A stretch of 64,000 nucleotides of DNA from Streptomyces spinosus (GTDB taxonomy: Bacteria > Actinomycetota > Actinomycetes > Streptomycetales > Streptomycetaceae), in NCBI RefSeq assembly GCF_020400655.1, contig NZ_JAINRC010000019.1:124001-188000 (forward strand), in the 5' to 3' direction. Positions 54,158 through 63,243 of this stretch are shown piece after piece. Numbering within the stretch: the stretch's first letter is position 1; each line of letters opens with the position of its first letter. A program made the position numbers and the translations under genes. Under the pieces are notes generated by a model, which worked only from the letters and a program-made list of their open reading frames with translations, made no database searches and was not told the origin of the DNA.

Positions 54158-54667
54158 TCACGCTTCCCAGTCCGCATAGTCTCCGATCGCCACGTCGTCG
54201 CAGAAGGTCTCCCAGAACCCGTCGTCCGCGAGGGCGGTGACGTCGATGCCGGAGATGAGTTCGCGCAGTTCTTCCGCCACCTCCTCGAACCCCTCCTCGT
54301 CGTCCTCCACGTAGAACGGGAAGCATGCGATCACAGCCGCAACGCATCGGTTGAAGGAGTCGAGGTCACTGTTGACGTGATTCATCCTCGATGAATCGAT
54401 ATGGGGTATATGCACTATGTGACCACTGGCTACATCGATGGCGATGCGTCCGAACAGGCCACTCGTCGCGATAGCGACCACCCCCCGCTCACCGATCCCC
54501 CCGAAGTACGCCGGCTCGCTCAGCGGCCGGTACTCGTATCCGATCAACCCGCTGGGAATGCCGGTTGTCCTGAGGTCGACAACGGTCTCGGTGGGTACCT
54601 CGGGTGGCAGTTCGATGGTGATCAAGGCGAACTCGGGCTTCGGCAACTGCGGCAGGGGATGGCTCAC
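54158..54667 (-). CDS. SUKH-like (SUKH-4 type) immunity-family protein
   Basis: 169 aa from a GTG at 54667 preceded by GAGAGGATC. PLSEPAYFGGIGERGVVAIA, GLFGRIAIDVASGHIVHIPH and DSFNRCVAAVIACFPFYVED follow the SUKH-4 order of strand, loop and helix, ending in an acidic DDVAIGDYADWEA. SUKH proteins neutralise nuclease and other toxins of polymorphic toxin systems, including RHS proteins. No toxin lies next to it, although an RHS gene starts 8.6 kb away. Confidence 0.65.
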   Translation of the reverse strand: MSHPLPQLPKPEFALITIELPPEVPTETVVDLRTTGIPSGLIGYEYRPLSEPAYFGGIGERGVVAIATSGLFGRIAIDVASGHIVHIPHIDSSRMNHVNSDLDSFNRCVAAVIACFPFYVEDDEEGFEEVAEELRELISGIDVTALADDGFWETFCDDVAIGDYADWEA

Positions 54668-54985
54668 GGGAGGATCCTCTCTCGATGAACTGCCTCGGAG
54701 TACCAAACCGTGCAGCTGCCGCCCACGAGGGTGTGCCAAAGCACGGTAGTTGTCACCATGGGCATCCGCTGACCTGCGGCTTCAGTGGGACAGAGCATGG
54801 TGGTTGTCACCGATGCGGTGCGCTGCCTGTCACCAGCGGCAAGCGAAGCAGGGGCGATGTCACCGCGTTCGGCTTCTGGTGGGCAGGGTGCCGGGCGGCG
54901 GCCCTCGGCGATCACCGGCCCTATTGCGCGCCCTACGCGAACCCCGCCCCTACGATCACCTGGTACGACTGCTTTGGGGGCGGGA
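54668..54985. other. Intergenic, imperfect direct repeat
   Basis: 318 bp between two divergent genes. GCACGGTAGTTGTCACCATG (54741-54760) and a close copy at 54795-54815 form an imperfect direct repeat 54 bp apart, possibly an operator. No gene is seen. Confidence 0.35.
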
Positions 54986-56407
54986 ATGCTTGAGGACATC
55001 GAGGACGGGAAAGCGGCAGCGACGCGGCTCGCGGGAGGCGCGCCGCTTCACAGCACGCTTGATGTCGCCGACCCCGCTGACTGGCTCGCGCTGGACGCAG
55101 CAGTGCGTGAGGTGGCCTGGCCCCGCCCGCAGTTCCTGCCGGGGTGGGAGCACTCCGCCCCACTGCCCGCCGACCTGACTCAGCTCGGCGAGTCCCGGCT
55201 CGCACTTGCCCTGTGCCACCGCGACGGGCGGATCCGTCAGGAGGCGCTGCGCCAGTCGGTCCAACACCCCGGTCTGCTGCCGTTGGTCGTGATCCGCTGT
55301 GCCGACTGGGTCGGCCCGGTACGCGAGCACGCCCGGCAGTTGCTGCGCGAGGCCCTGAATGCGGACTTGGCTCTCGGCCTCGCGCCGCTCATCCTCCGCG
55401 TCGGCCGCCGCGACAGAGGTGCCTTCGGCGTCGATGTGCTCGGGCAGATCCTGCGCCAGGCATCGCGCGGGCAGCTCGCTGTTCTCTTCGCTGACCCCGA
55501 CCGCATCGTCCGGCGGTTCGCGTACCGGCTGGCCATCGAGGGCCGACTACTCCGTCCCTCTGAGCTGGCCCACGCGGCCGCCTGGGACCAGGACACCGTG
55601 GTCCAGGACCTGTGTGCCACAGCGGCGCTCCCGGCTCTGGGGGACGAGGATGCCTACGAGGGCGTGCTGCCTTTACTGCTGTCCGCACGCAACCCGCGTA
55701 TCCGTTCGGCCGGCGTCACCGCGCTGAGACGGGCGGGGCGGTCAGAGCAGGCGGAACCGTTTCTCAGCGACCGTTCCGCGCTCGTGCGCGCTTGTGCCCG
55801 GTATGTCATACGACAACAGGGTGGTGACCCGGCGGCCTGGTACCGGGAGCGGTGCACGGCACCGGACGACCCCGAGTTGCCGCCCGGTGCGGTCATCGGG
55901 CTGGCCGAGTGCGGGAACCGCGAGGACGCCGAGCTGCTGCGGCCGCTGCTGGTGCACCCGGCGGCCGGAGTGCGGGCGCGAGCGGTGGCAGGGTTGCGGG
56001 CGCTGGACTGCGCGGATGCGAATCAGTTGCGGCCGCTCCTCGACGACCCTGCCCCCGGAGTCGTCCGCGAGACCGCCACCGCCCTGCTGCCCTCGGTCAA
56101 GGAACTGCCCGCCGACTGGCTATTGGAGCGCACCAGCTCCGAGCGGCCGCGGCACGTCCGCGTCGGCGCGTTCCGGCTGCTCGACGCGCGCGGCGGCATC
56201 GTGGCCCTACGGGCGGCAGTCGCTCTGTTCGAGGACCCCGATGCGAAGCTGCGCACCTGGGCCGCGCAATCCGTGCAGCGCTGGCATCCGTCACCGGACG
56301 GCCGGCGCGGCGACGCGGAGGTGGGTGAACTGCTCGACCGGAGCCGACACCTCTTCAGCGACCACATGCTGCGACGGCGCAAGTGGGAAGCCGGGGTGGA
56401 CAGCTGA
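54986..56407 (+). CDS. HEAT-repeat protein
   Basis: 473 aa, ATG at 54986. At least eight HEAT-like units are visible, for example HRDGRIRQEALRQSVQHPGL, PDRIVRRFAYRLAIEGRLL, NPRIRSAGVTALRRAGRSEQ, PAAGVRARAVAGLRALDCAD and DPDAKLRTWAAQSVQRWHPS, with the conserved D-x-x-[IV]-R turn at the start of each. It is probably a protein-binding scaffold. No enzymatic motif. Partner unknown. Confidence 0.75.
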   Translation: MLEDIEDGKAAATRLAGGAPLHSTLDVADPADWLALDAAVREVAWPRPQFLPGWEHSAPLPADLTQLGESRLALALCHRDGRIRQEALRQSVQHPGLLPLVVIRCADWVGPVREHARQLLREALNADLALGLAPLILRVGRRDRGAFGVDVLGQILRQASRGQLAVLFADPDRIVRRFAYRLAIEGRLLRPSELAHAAAWDQDTVVQDLCATAALPALGDEDAYEGVLPLLLSARNPRIRSAGVTALRRAGRSEQAEPFLSDRSALVRACARYVIRQQGGDPAAWYRERCTAPDDPELPPGAVIGLAECGNREDAELLRPLLVHPAAGVRARAVAGLRALDCADANQLRPLLDDPAPGVVRETATALLPSVKELPADWLLERTSSERPRHVRVGAFRLLDARGGIVALRAAVALFEDPDAKLRTWAAQSVQRWHPSPDGRRGDAEVGELLDRSRHLFSDHMLRRRKWEAGVDS

Positions 56408-56519
56408 GAGCTCGTTCGCTTTCCGAATGCCGTGTGTGGATTCCGCTGGTCAGGCATGAGATTGCGGCTGTGGCGGGAGTCTCGACTCGTTGCTGATCGA
56501 GTCGGCGTGGGGGTGGCGG

Positions 56520-56990
56520 ATGCCGTCGATGCGGGCGGTCCTGGAAACACGGCGGAAGGCTGCTGCCGTGCGGGTGGAGGAGCTCGAAGCCGAACTGAAG
56601 CGGTTGCGGGCGGACTTGGTGGATGCCGAGGAGGTTCTCAGGCTTCGGACGATCGGCCTCGAGCAGTATCTGGAAGCGCTCGCCGAGGAGGAAAAGCCGG
56701 CCGAGACGGTTGCCGGCCCGTCGCCGAGGAAGCCGGTGGGCCCGCGCCGTGCGGTGCCGCATCGCCAGAACGCGGCCGGGGTCGAGGACCTGTCGGTGGA
56801 CTACCAGGCGGTGATGGCAGCCGCGGCCGAGGCCGGGGGTGACGGGCTGGGTGCCCGGCGGGCGGCCGTGGTGCTCGGCTGGGACAGTGCCTCGGCCTCA
56901 CGTGTCGAGGGCGCTTGAAGAGGCTGGTCGAACGGGGCTGGCTGGTGGAGACGAAGCCCGGGAGGTTCACCCTGCCGGCGGAACAGCGCA
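56520..56990 (+). pseudogene. Conserved Streptomyces hypothetical, frameshifted near its end
   Basis: ATG at 56520 follows GGGGGTGGCGG. MPSMRAVLETRRKAAAVRVE opens a coiled coil (ELEAELKRLRADLVDAEEVL), then GPRRAVPHRQNAAGVEDLSV and ARRAAVVLGWDSASASRVEG. The frame stops at 56918, while the adjacent frame carries the expected ending KRLVERGWLVETKPGRFTLP. The C-terminus abuts the convergent transposase gene. The family is common near orphan loci; function unknown. Confidence 0.65.
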
Positions 56991-57773
56991 CTGATGAGGC
57001 TGTGCGGCCAGGCGGCGGTTCATGAGGGCGATCATCGACCAGCGGATGACGGCTTCGCTCGTGTCGGTGCGTCGTTCGTAGTCCCGAACCAGGCGGCGGC
57101 TGCGCAGAAACCAGGCGAAGGACCGTTCGACGACCCAGCGGCGGGGCAATGGCTGGAAGCCGCGGACGTCCTCGCTGCGGCGGACGATGTCGAGGACGAG
57201 CCCGAGTTGCTGGCTTGTCCAGTCGGTGAGGTGGCCGGTGTAGCCGCCGTCGGCCCAGACCCGCGCCAGCCGCCGGAAGCGGCCGGCCGCCGCTGGCAGA
57301 AGGGACCGGGCGCCGTCCCGGTCAGTCACGGATGCCGGTGTGACCAGCACGGCCAGGAGAAGTCCGAGCGTGTCGGTGAGCAGGTGCCGCTTGCGACCGT
57401 TGATCTTCTTGCCCGCGTCGAAGCCCCGTGAGCCGAAGGTGACGGTGGCGTCCGCCTTCACCGACTGCGAGTCCACGACCCCCGCGCTCGGCTCGGCGCT
57501 GCGGCCTTCACCGGCGCGGACGGCTTCCCGCAGCCGGTCGTGCAGCTCGGTTACCAGCCCCGTGTCCCGCCAGCGGGCGAAGAAGGCATAGACACGCGGC
57601 CAGGGCGGAAAGTCGGACGGCATCGCCCGCCACTTGATGCCGTTGTCGACGAGATAGCGCACCGCGTCGATCATCTGCCGGTGGCAGTAACCCTCCGGAC
57701 GCCCGCCGCGGCCCGAAAGCCAGCCCGGAACCGGCAGCAGGTCCCTCACCACGGCCCACTCGGCATCGCTCAT
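56967..57773 (-). mobile_element. IS5-family DDE transposase
   Basis: 268 aa from the ATG at 57773 (MSDAEWAVVRDLLPVPGWLS); the frame stays open to 57899. DUF4096-type N-terminus with YLVDNGIKWRAMPSDFPPW, catalytic D in VVDSQSVKADATV, D in VWADGGYTGHL and E in RRWVVERSFAWFLRSRRLV, so DDE is intact. I could not find matching terminal inverted repeats or a target duplication. It may have inserted into the 3' side of the gene at 56520. Confidence 0.85.
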
Positions 57774-57900
57774 GTCCGAGCCGTATCGGGGCCGGCGCTG
57801 CGGCCGGTCGACCGCGTTCCCGAACCTGTGGGCGAGGCAGTCACACCCAGGAGTGGACGAACTGGACTCGGCGACCACGACCACGCGACACTTCGACAAC

Positions 57901-57953
57901 AGGGCCTCTTGCTTCTCGCTGGACTCGACATCCGCGAGCTACCAAGAGGCCCT
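57901..57953. repeat. Inverted repeat upstream of the transposase gene
   Basis: AGGGCCTCTTG at 57901-57911 and CAAGAGGCCCT at 57943-57953, a perfect 11-bp stem with a 31-base loop. It may be part of the IS end, or a hairpin in its leader RNA. Confidence 0.5.
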
Positions 57954-58058
57954 TCCTTCATGCACTCACCCCGGACAACTCACCCGAACCAGGCTCCCGT
58001 TCGAACCTGTCCGACCGCGCGAGCGGATAGAGAACAGGCAGTTAGGCGTCCGGTCCGG

Positions 58059-58470
58059 CTACCAGCGCATCCCGAGCTGGTCCAGCTCGGCGCGTCGCTC
58101 GGGGGTGCGCTTGTCGGCCCGGCGCCAGCTGCTGCCCAGGAACCTCCCCAGCTTGATATCGACCGCCTTGCCGTCGACGTCCAGGCGCACGGTGCGCTTC
58201 CTGGCGGGTTGTAGGTGTCCCTCGCGGTCGTGGTACTGCTGGGCCGCGCGGAGGTTGAGTGCCCACTTGTCGCCTGCGGCGAGCTTCGCGGGCCGGGCCT
58301 CGGGGCCAGCGGGCTCCAGACCGAGCGTGCTGCCCAGGAGCCACTGCTGCGCGGGGGAGGGGGCAGCTTGTCCCACGCCTGCCGCTGCGCGACGGCCCAT
58401 GCCCGAGATCCTCGCCCTGCACGACGAGTTCACCGGCTGTCTCGGGGAGGGCGCCCCGGCCCGGACCTGG
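58059..58470 (-). pseudogene. Helicase-associated (HA) domain fragment, copy 2
   Basis: Reads PAQQWLLGSTLGLEPAGPEA, GDKWALNLRAAQQYHDREGH, DGKAVDIKLGRFLGSSWRR and AELDQLGMRW, then stop. It is clearly homologous at the DNA level to 49850-50245, in the same direction and with similar flanking DNA (CACCGGCTGTCTCGG). The QGEDLG start is one frame off (about 58420). No helicase core. Confidence 0.68.
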
Positions 58471-59202
58471 ATGCGGGCGAGTGTGAGCAGCGCTGCCAGG
58501 CGACGTCCCAGCCGAGCGGGCACCATCCCTGGCCGATGGCCTCCAACGCGGCCAGGCGGCTCTCTGGCAGCTGCCTGGCGCGACCTGCCGCTGACCGACG
58601 GCGCCGACGGCGTCTTTTACCTGCTCATGCCGCTCCGCCTTCGCCTTGTGGGGGCGTCCTCGCGCGGGTGATGCCGCGGGAGACCCGGCGGTCCGTGCTC
58701 CCGAGGACGTCGCACGCGCGTGGTGGCGGGCGGCGCTGGAGGTCGGCCTGCCGTCCCGTGCGCTCGCCGCCGCCGACTACTTCATCCTCTCGCTCTCCCC
58801 GACGAGAGTGGCTGCCCTTGGCCCGGCGCAGTGCCGAACACATAGGCGCCTGCTTGGCGTACTTGGCCCGGGGCAGGGTGCCCTACGCGAGGTCCTTCAC
58901 CAGGGGGCCGGATGGTCGCGCCGCCGAATGCGCCTGATCCGCGCCTGATGCCGGACTTGTGCAGAGCTTGTTGGGGGTGCGCCCGGGAATCTGCGGACGA
59001 TTTTCAGACATCCCGCGAGGGCCCATTTCGGGGTGCGTCGACGTGATACGCGCATTTCAGTTGAGACCCGCAGCTGCCTCCCCGCGAAGGCGGCTAGATG
59101 CTAATAATCTGCGCACTCGTATCAGCGCTTTCATCACGTCTGTGGCTGATCTGCTGCGCCTATCACCAGGGCGGTGGCAGGTCAACGTGACGCGCGACAC
59201 CG
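58471..59202. other. Decayed accessory DNA
   Basis: Around 58540-58930 on the + strand, pieces in three frames look like former protein: LPLTDGADGVFYLLMPLRL, then EDVARAWWRAALEVGLPSRA and ADYFILSLSPTRVAALG, then AEHIGACLAYLARGRVPYAR. They could be one lost gene. I recognise no family. 58950-59200 is less GC-rich and without a gene. Confidence 0.35.
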
Positions 59203-59231
59203 TTGACCTAGTTGATCAGTCACCACATGAT
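59203..59231 (+). promoter_or_regulatory. Candidate promoter for the LamG-protein gene
   Basis: TTGACC, 17 bases, CATGAT in an AT-rich patch 46 bp before the GTG at 59277. Spacing is ideal for a housekeeping sigma factor. Confidence 0.35.
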
Positions 59232-59276
59232 CCTCACAACTTCTTTTAAATGAAAAGTTAAGGGGACGGGTGGGGC

Positions 59277-62200
59277 GTGTTCACGCGGAAAAAGCGGCAC
59301 GGCTGGCGCCAAGCGGTGCGGAATGGGGCGATAGCCGTCACGCTCCTGGGGGGTGCGTATCCGGCGGTTGCCGCCGGTACGACACCGGCAATGACCGAAG
59401 CCGGGGCGGTCTCGAGAGCGGCTGGCGGAACTTCTGAGTCGCAGGCGAGCGCTCTCGCGGCCGAGACTGGTGAACGGGTGGCCGTTGATGCGGCGACGAC
59501 TGAGTCGTCGCAAGTCTTCGCCAATCCGGACGGCACCTTCACGCGGGAGATGAACGCGGCTCCGGTCCGTGCCCGCAAGGACGACGGCACCTGGGCCCCG
59601 ATCGACACCACCCTCGTACACGAGGCCGACGGGTCTGTGCGGGCCGGTAACACGACGGCCAATGTCACCTTTTCGGGCGGCGGGCGTGGCGACGATCTGG
59701 TCACGCTGAAGGACAAGGGGCACCAGCTGCAGCTCGGCTGGCCCACCCCGCTCCCGGAGCCCCGACTCGATGGTGACACCGCCACCTACCCGGGCGTCTT
59801 CCCGGACGTCGACCTGCAACTGACCGCGCTGAGCTCCGGCTACACCTCGGTGCTCGTGGTGAAGACTGCCGAGGCGGCGCAGAACCCGGCGCTCGAGACG
59901 ATCAGGATGACCATTTCCGGCGATGGCCTCGACATCGCCGCCACGGCCGACGGTGGCTTCGTCGCGCGCGACGGGGACGGCACTCCGGTCTTCGAGGGCC
60001 CGGCGGGGCGGATGTGGGACTCAGCCGGTGATGCCCCGGCCGCGGACACTGCCACCTCTGCTACCGGCGTCAGCACGCAACTCGCGCGCACCGCAGCCTC
60101 ATCGGATGTCGATGGTGGGTCGGAGGCGGCTCCGCTGCCTGCTGCCGGGGGAGAGCCGGCTCCTATGGAGGGCCCCGGCAGCGGTGACGTGACAGCCGAG
60201 ATCCCGCTCAAGGTCACCGGCACCACCCTGGAGATCACGCCCGATCCAGCCCTGCTCCACGGCGAGGACACCGTCTTCCCGCTGTACATCGACCCGCCGA
60301 CCAAAAGCATCGCACTGGGCGACTGGACGGCTTTGGCCTCCAACGGCAGCAAGTACTGGGAGTTCGACGGCGACAAGGGCGTAGGACGCTGCTCCAACTA
60401 CGCCGGCTACCTCTGCTCCAACAGCCCGTACACCCAGCGCATGTACTTCGAGTACCCGCTGTCGTCGATCCACGGAAAGAAGATCCTGGACGCGACGATG
60501 GAGGTGTACCAGGTGTGGACGTTCACCTGCGATCCGCACTGGTACGACTTGAACCGCGTGAACGCCGGCATCTCCTCCAGTACCACCTGGTCCAACCGCC
60601 CCACCGCGGTCGATCTGATGGGTGACCGGTATGTGGCCTATGGGCGAGGCAGTCTGTGCGACCCGTCGCAGCCAGCGAACTGGGTGCGCTTCAGTGACAA
60701 CGTTTCCGGCGGGGAGACGAATGAGAACCTGACGACCACCCTCGCTTCCTACGCCGCGAACAAGACGTCCCAGATCACCTTCTCGCTGACCGCGCACGAC
60801 GAGTCCGACGCGGCCGCCTGGGCCCGATTCCGCAACGACGCGAAGCTGTCGGTGACCTACGTCTCCTACCCGGACAAGCCGACCTCGTACGGCGTCCAGC
60901 AAGGCACCACCGGGCGGGCCTGCAACGCCTCCACGCTGCCCTTCTCAACCAGTGACACCACGCCGAAGATGCTGGCCACGGTGCAGTCGGCGGACGGCGC
61001 CAACGCCCAGCTGCGCGCGATGTTCGAGGTGTGGAAGGCCGACGGATCCAGCCGCGCCTGGTACGCCGCCTCACCGGACGCAGCCTGGGTCGCCGACAAC
61101 GCCAGCCGAGATGCCTCCACCAGCGCCCTGCCAGCACAGACCAACTACCGGATGCGAGTCAAGACACAGGCGTACTACAAGACGGACCGGGGCGATACAG
61201 GTGTCCTGGACTCCGCCTGGTCGTCCTGGTGCTACTTCCGCATCGACACCGACTCCCCACCGCCCCCGGTGATCACCAGCGCGGACGGCCTCTACAAGCC
61301 GGCGGAGACCGATCCTGCCGCGGGCGGGGTCGGCACGCCGGGCAAGTTCACCTTCACCCCCGGAGATTCCAACCCCAGCACGCCCGGCATCCAGTCGGAC
61401 GTCGTCACCTACAAGTGGAAGCTGAACAGCGGCCCGCTTTCCCCGCCGATAACCGTTCCCCAGGGGACGGCCACCACGCAGTCGATCCCGCCGAACCAGG
61501 CCGGGGAAAACACCATCCAGGTTTGGGGATTCGACGCGGCCAACCACAGCTCGCTCACCGGCTACTACAGCTTCCTGGTGAAGGGCGCCGAGATGCCCTC
61601 GGGGATCTGGCACCTGGACAACACCCTCACCGACTCCACCACCGCCACCCAGCACCCGCTGACCAACTCTGGTACCACCTGGGACACCCTCGCTCGCAGC
61701 GGCTCCGGCGCGGCGAAGCTGAACGGCACGAGCGCCTACCTGTCCACCGCAGGTGCGGTACTGGACACCACCAAGTCCTTTACCGTCTCTGCCTGGGCCC
61801 GTCTGACGAAGAAGGACGTCAACTACACCGTCCTGTCCCAGGCGGGAACGAACGCATCCGGCTTCCAGCTGTACTACTCCAGCTCCTACAACGCCTGGAT
61901 CTTCAACCGCCACCAGACGGATGTCGTCGATCCCGTGATCGTGCGCTCGATCGGCACCAAGCCGCCGGCCCTGAATGCCTGGACCCACCTGGCGGGTGTC
62001 TACGACGCGGCGGGGCACACTCTCCAGCTCTACGTCAACGGCGTCCCGCAGGGCACTCCGACCCCGTTCACGGCCACCCCGTGGAAGGCGTCCGGCGGAC
62101 TGCAGGTCGGGCGGCTTTGGTACAACGGTGCCGGCCAGGAGAACTTCTCCGGAACCATCGACGAGGTGAAGGTCTGGTCCCGCGCGCTCGCGGACACCGA

Positions 62201-63026
62201 GATCGCTCACGAGGCATGGCTGGAGGACGAGGACCTCAGCGACGGCACCGCCGGCGACCCGGTCCCGGCACTGGTCGCCAAGTGGGACGCCACCGACATG
62301 GCCAACGCGACGGGCACCACGGTCAAGGACACCAGCGGTTTCAGCCGGAACCTCACCCTCAACGGGGCCGCGCTCACCCAGTACACCGTCGGCGACCCGG
62401 ATATCGGCGAAGAGGTCACCACCAAGCAGACGATGACCCTGAACGGCACCAGCGCGTATGCCACCGCCACTGGTCCGGTCGTCGACGACTCCGGTTCGTT
62501 CACCGCGACCGCCTGGGTCACGCTGGACCCGGCCAAGCTCGCCGACACCAGCAAATCCTACGCAGTGCAGGTATTCGGCCAGTCCGGAACGAGCCAGTCT
62601 TCCTGGGGCGTCTGGTACGAGCAGCCAGCCGGCAGCACGCAGGGCCGATGGACCTTCGGCCGTCCGGACAAGGACGGCACCGGGGCAGCCTGGACCGAGA
62701 GTGACTCCACCGCGTTCACCACGGCCCAGCTGGGCGTCCCGACCATGCTGACGGTCGTCTATGACGCCCAGGCGGCAGCCGACCCGGACGACACCTCCAA
62801 GCTCGGGGCGCTCAAGCTGCACGTCGACAGCGCGCTGATGGGGGACGAGGACGGCGTTGCCTACTCGTCCCCCTGGCAGGGCGGCGGCGCGTTCGAAATC
62901 GGTCGGGCGAAAATCAACGGCGCTGCGTCGCGCTACTTCCCCGGAAGGATCGACAGCGTCCGCGTCTGGGCCGGTGCCACCTCCACGGACACGATCGCCA
63001 ACCGGTACAACACCGAGCAGCAGTAG
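59277..63026 (+). CDS. Large secreted LamG-domain protein
   Basis: 1249 aa, GTG start at 59277. Signal peptide at about 1-33 (basic KKRHGWRQAVRNG, then hydrophobic AIAVTLLGGAYPAVAAG). Residues ~60-330 are the conserved front region common to actinobacterial RHS-linked proteins. At ~335-540 is a DNRLRE-like beta domain (YFEYPLSSIHGKKILDATME; TTWSNRPTAVDLMGD). Two LamG/concanavalin-like domains follow: ~780-980 (GIWHLDNTLTDSTTATQHPL; FTVSAWARLTKKD) and ~1000-1245 (AKWDATDMANATGTTVKDTS; FTATAWVTL). The protein would be exported and could bind glycans. Next gene is an RHS-type protein, so the two probably work together. Confidence 0.88.
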   Translation: MFTRKKRHGWRQAVRNGAIAVTLLGGAYPAVAAGTTPAMTEAGAVSRAAGGTSESQASALAAETGERVAVDAATTESSQVFANPDGTFTREMNAAPVRARKDDGTWAPIDTTLVHEADGSVRAGNTTANVTFSGGGRGDDLVTLKDKGHQLQLGWPTPLPEPRLDGDTATYPGVFPDVDLQLTALSSGYTSVLVVKTAEAAQNPALETIRMTISGDGLDIAATADGGFVARDGDGTPVFEGPAGRMWDSAGDAPAADTATSATGVSTQLARTAASSDVDGGSEAAPLPAAGGEPAPMEGPGSGDVTAEIPLKVTGTTLEITPDPALLHGEDTVFPLYIDPPTKSIALGDWTALASNGSKYWEFDGDKGVGRCSNYAGYLCSNSPYTQRMYFEYPLSSIHGKKILDATMEVYQVWTFTCDPHWYDLNRVNAGISSSTTWSNRPTAVDLMGDRYVAYGRGSLCDPSQPANWVRFSDNVSGGETNENLTTTLASYAANKTSQITFSLTAHDESDAAAWARFRNDAKLSVTYVSYPDKPTSYGVQQGTTGRACNASTLPFSTSDTTPKMLATVQSADGANAQLRAMFEVWKADGSSRAWYAASPDAAWVADNASRDASTSALPAQTNYRMRVKTQAYYKTDRGDTGVLDSAWSSWCYFRIDTDSPPPPVITSADGLYKPAETDPAAGGVGTPGKFTFTPGDSNPSTPGIQSDVVTYKWKLNSGPLSPPITVPQGTATTQSIPPNQAGENTIQVWGFDAANHSSLTGYYSFLVKGAEMPSGIWHLDNTLTDSTTATQHPLTNSGTTWDTLARSGSGAAKLNGTSAYLSTAGAVLDTTKSFTVSAWARLTKKDVNYTVLSQAGTNASGFQLYYSSSYNAWIFNRHQTDVVDPVIVRSIGTKPPALNAWTHLAGVYDAAGHTLQLYVNGVPQGTPTPFTATPWKASGGLQVGRLWYNGAGQENFSGTIDEVKVWSRALADTEIAHEAWLEDEDLSDGTAGDPVPALVAKWDATDMANATGTTVKDTSGFSRNLTLNGAALTQYTVGDPDIGEEVTTKQTMTLNGTSAYATATGPVVDDSGSFTATAWVTLDPAKLADTSKSYAVQVFGQSGTSQSSWGVWYEQPAGSTQGRWTFGRPDKDGTGAAWTESDSTAFTTAQLGVPTMLTVVYDAQAAADPDDTSKLGALKLHVDSALMGDEDGVAYSSPWQGGGAFEIGRAKINGAASRYFPGRIDSVRVWAGATSTDTIANRYNTEQQ

Positions 63027-63243
63027 GAGGAGTGGGCCTGGGCGGGGCGACAACGCTCCGCCCAGGCCCACCCCCTCTCGATTCGGCCCACCACTCTGTG
63101 CTGCGCCAGGCCCGTTTCGGACGTCCTCTATTCCCCTCTCAGTGCGCCTATTTCGGTAGGCGCGCTTCCAGAACAGCGCTCCGCGGCGCCGACACGGCCG
63201 CAACGAGCGTCTACCACCCGTTTTCCGAACACGGAGAGTAACT

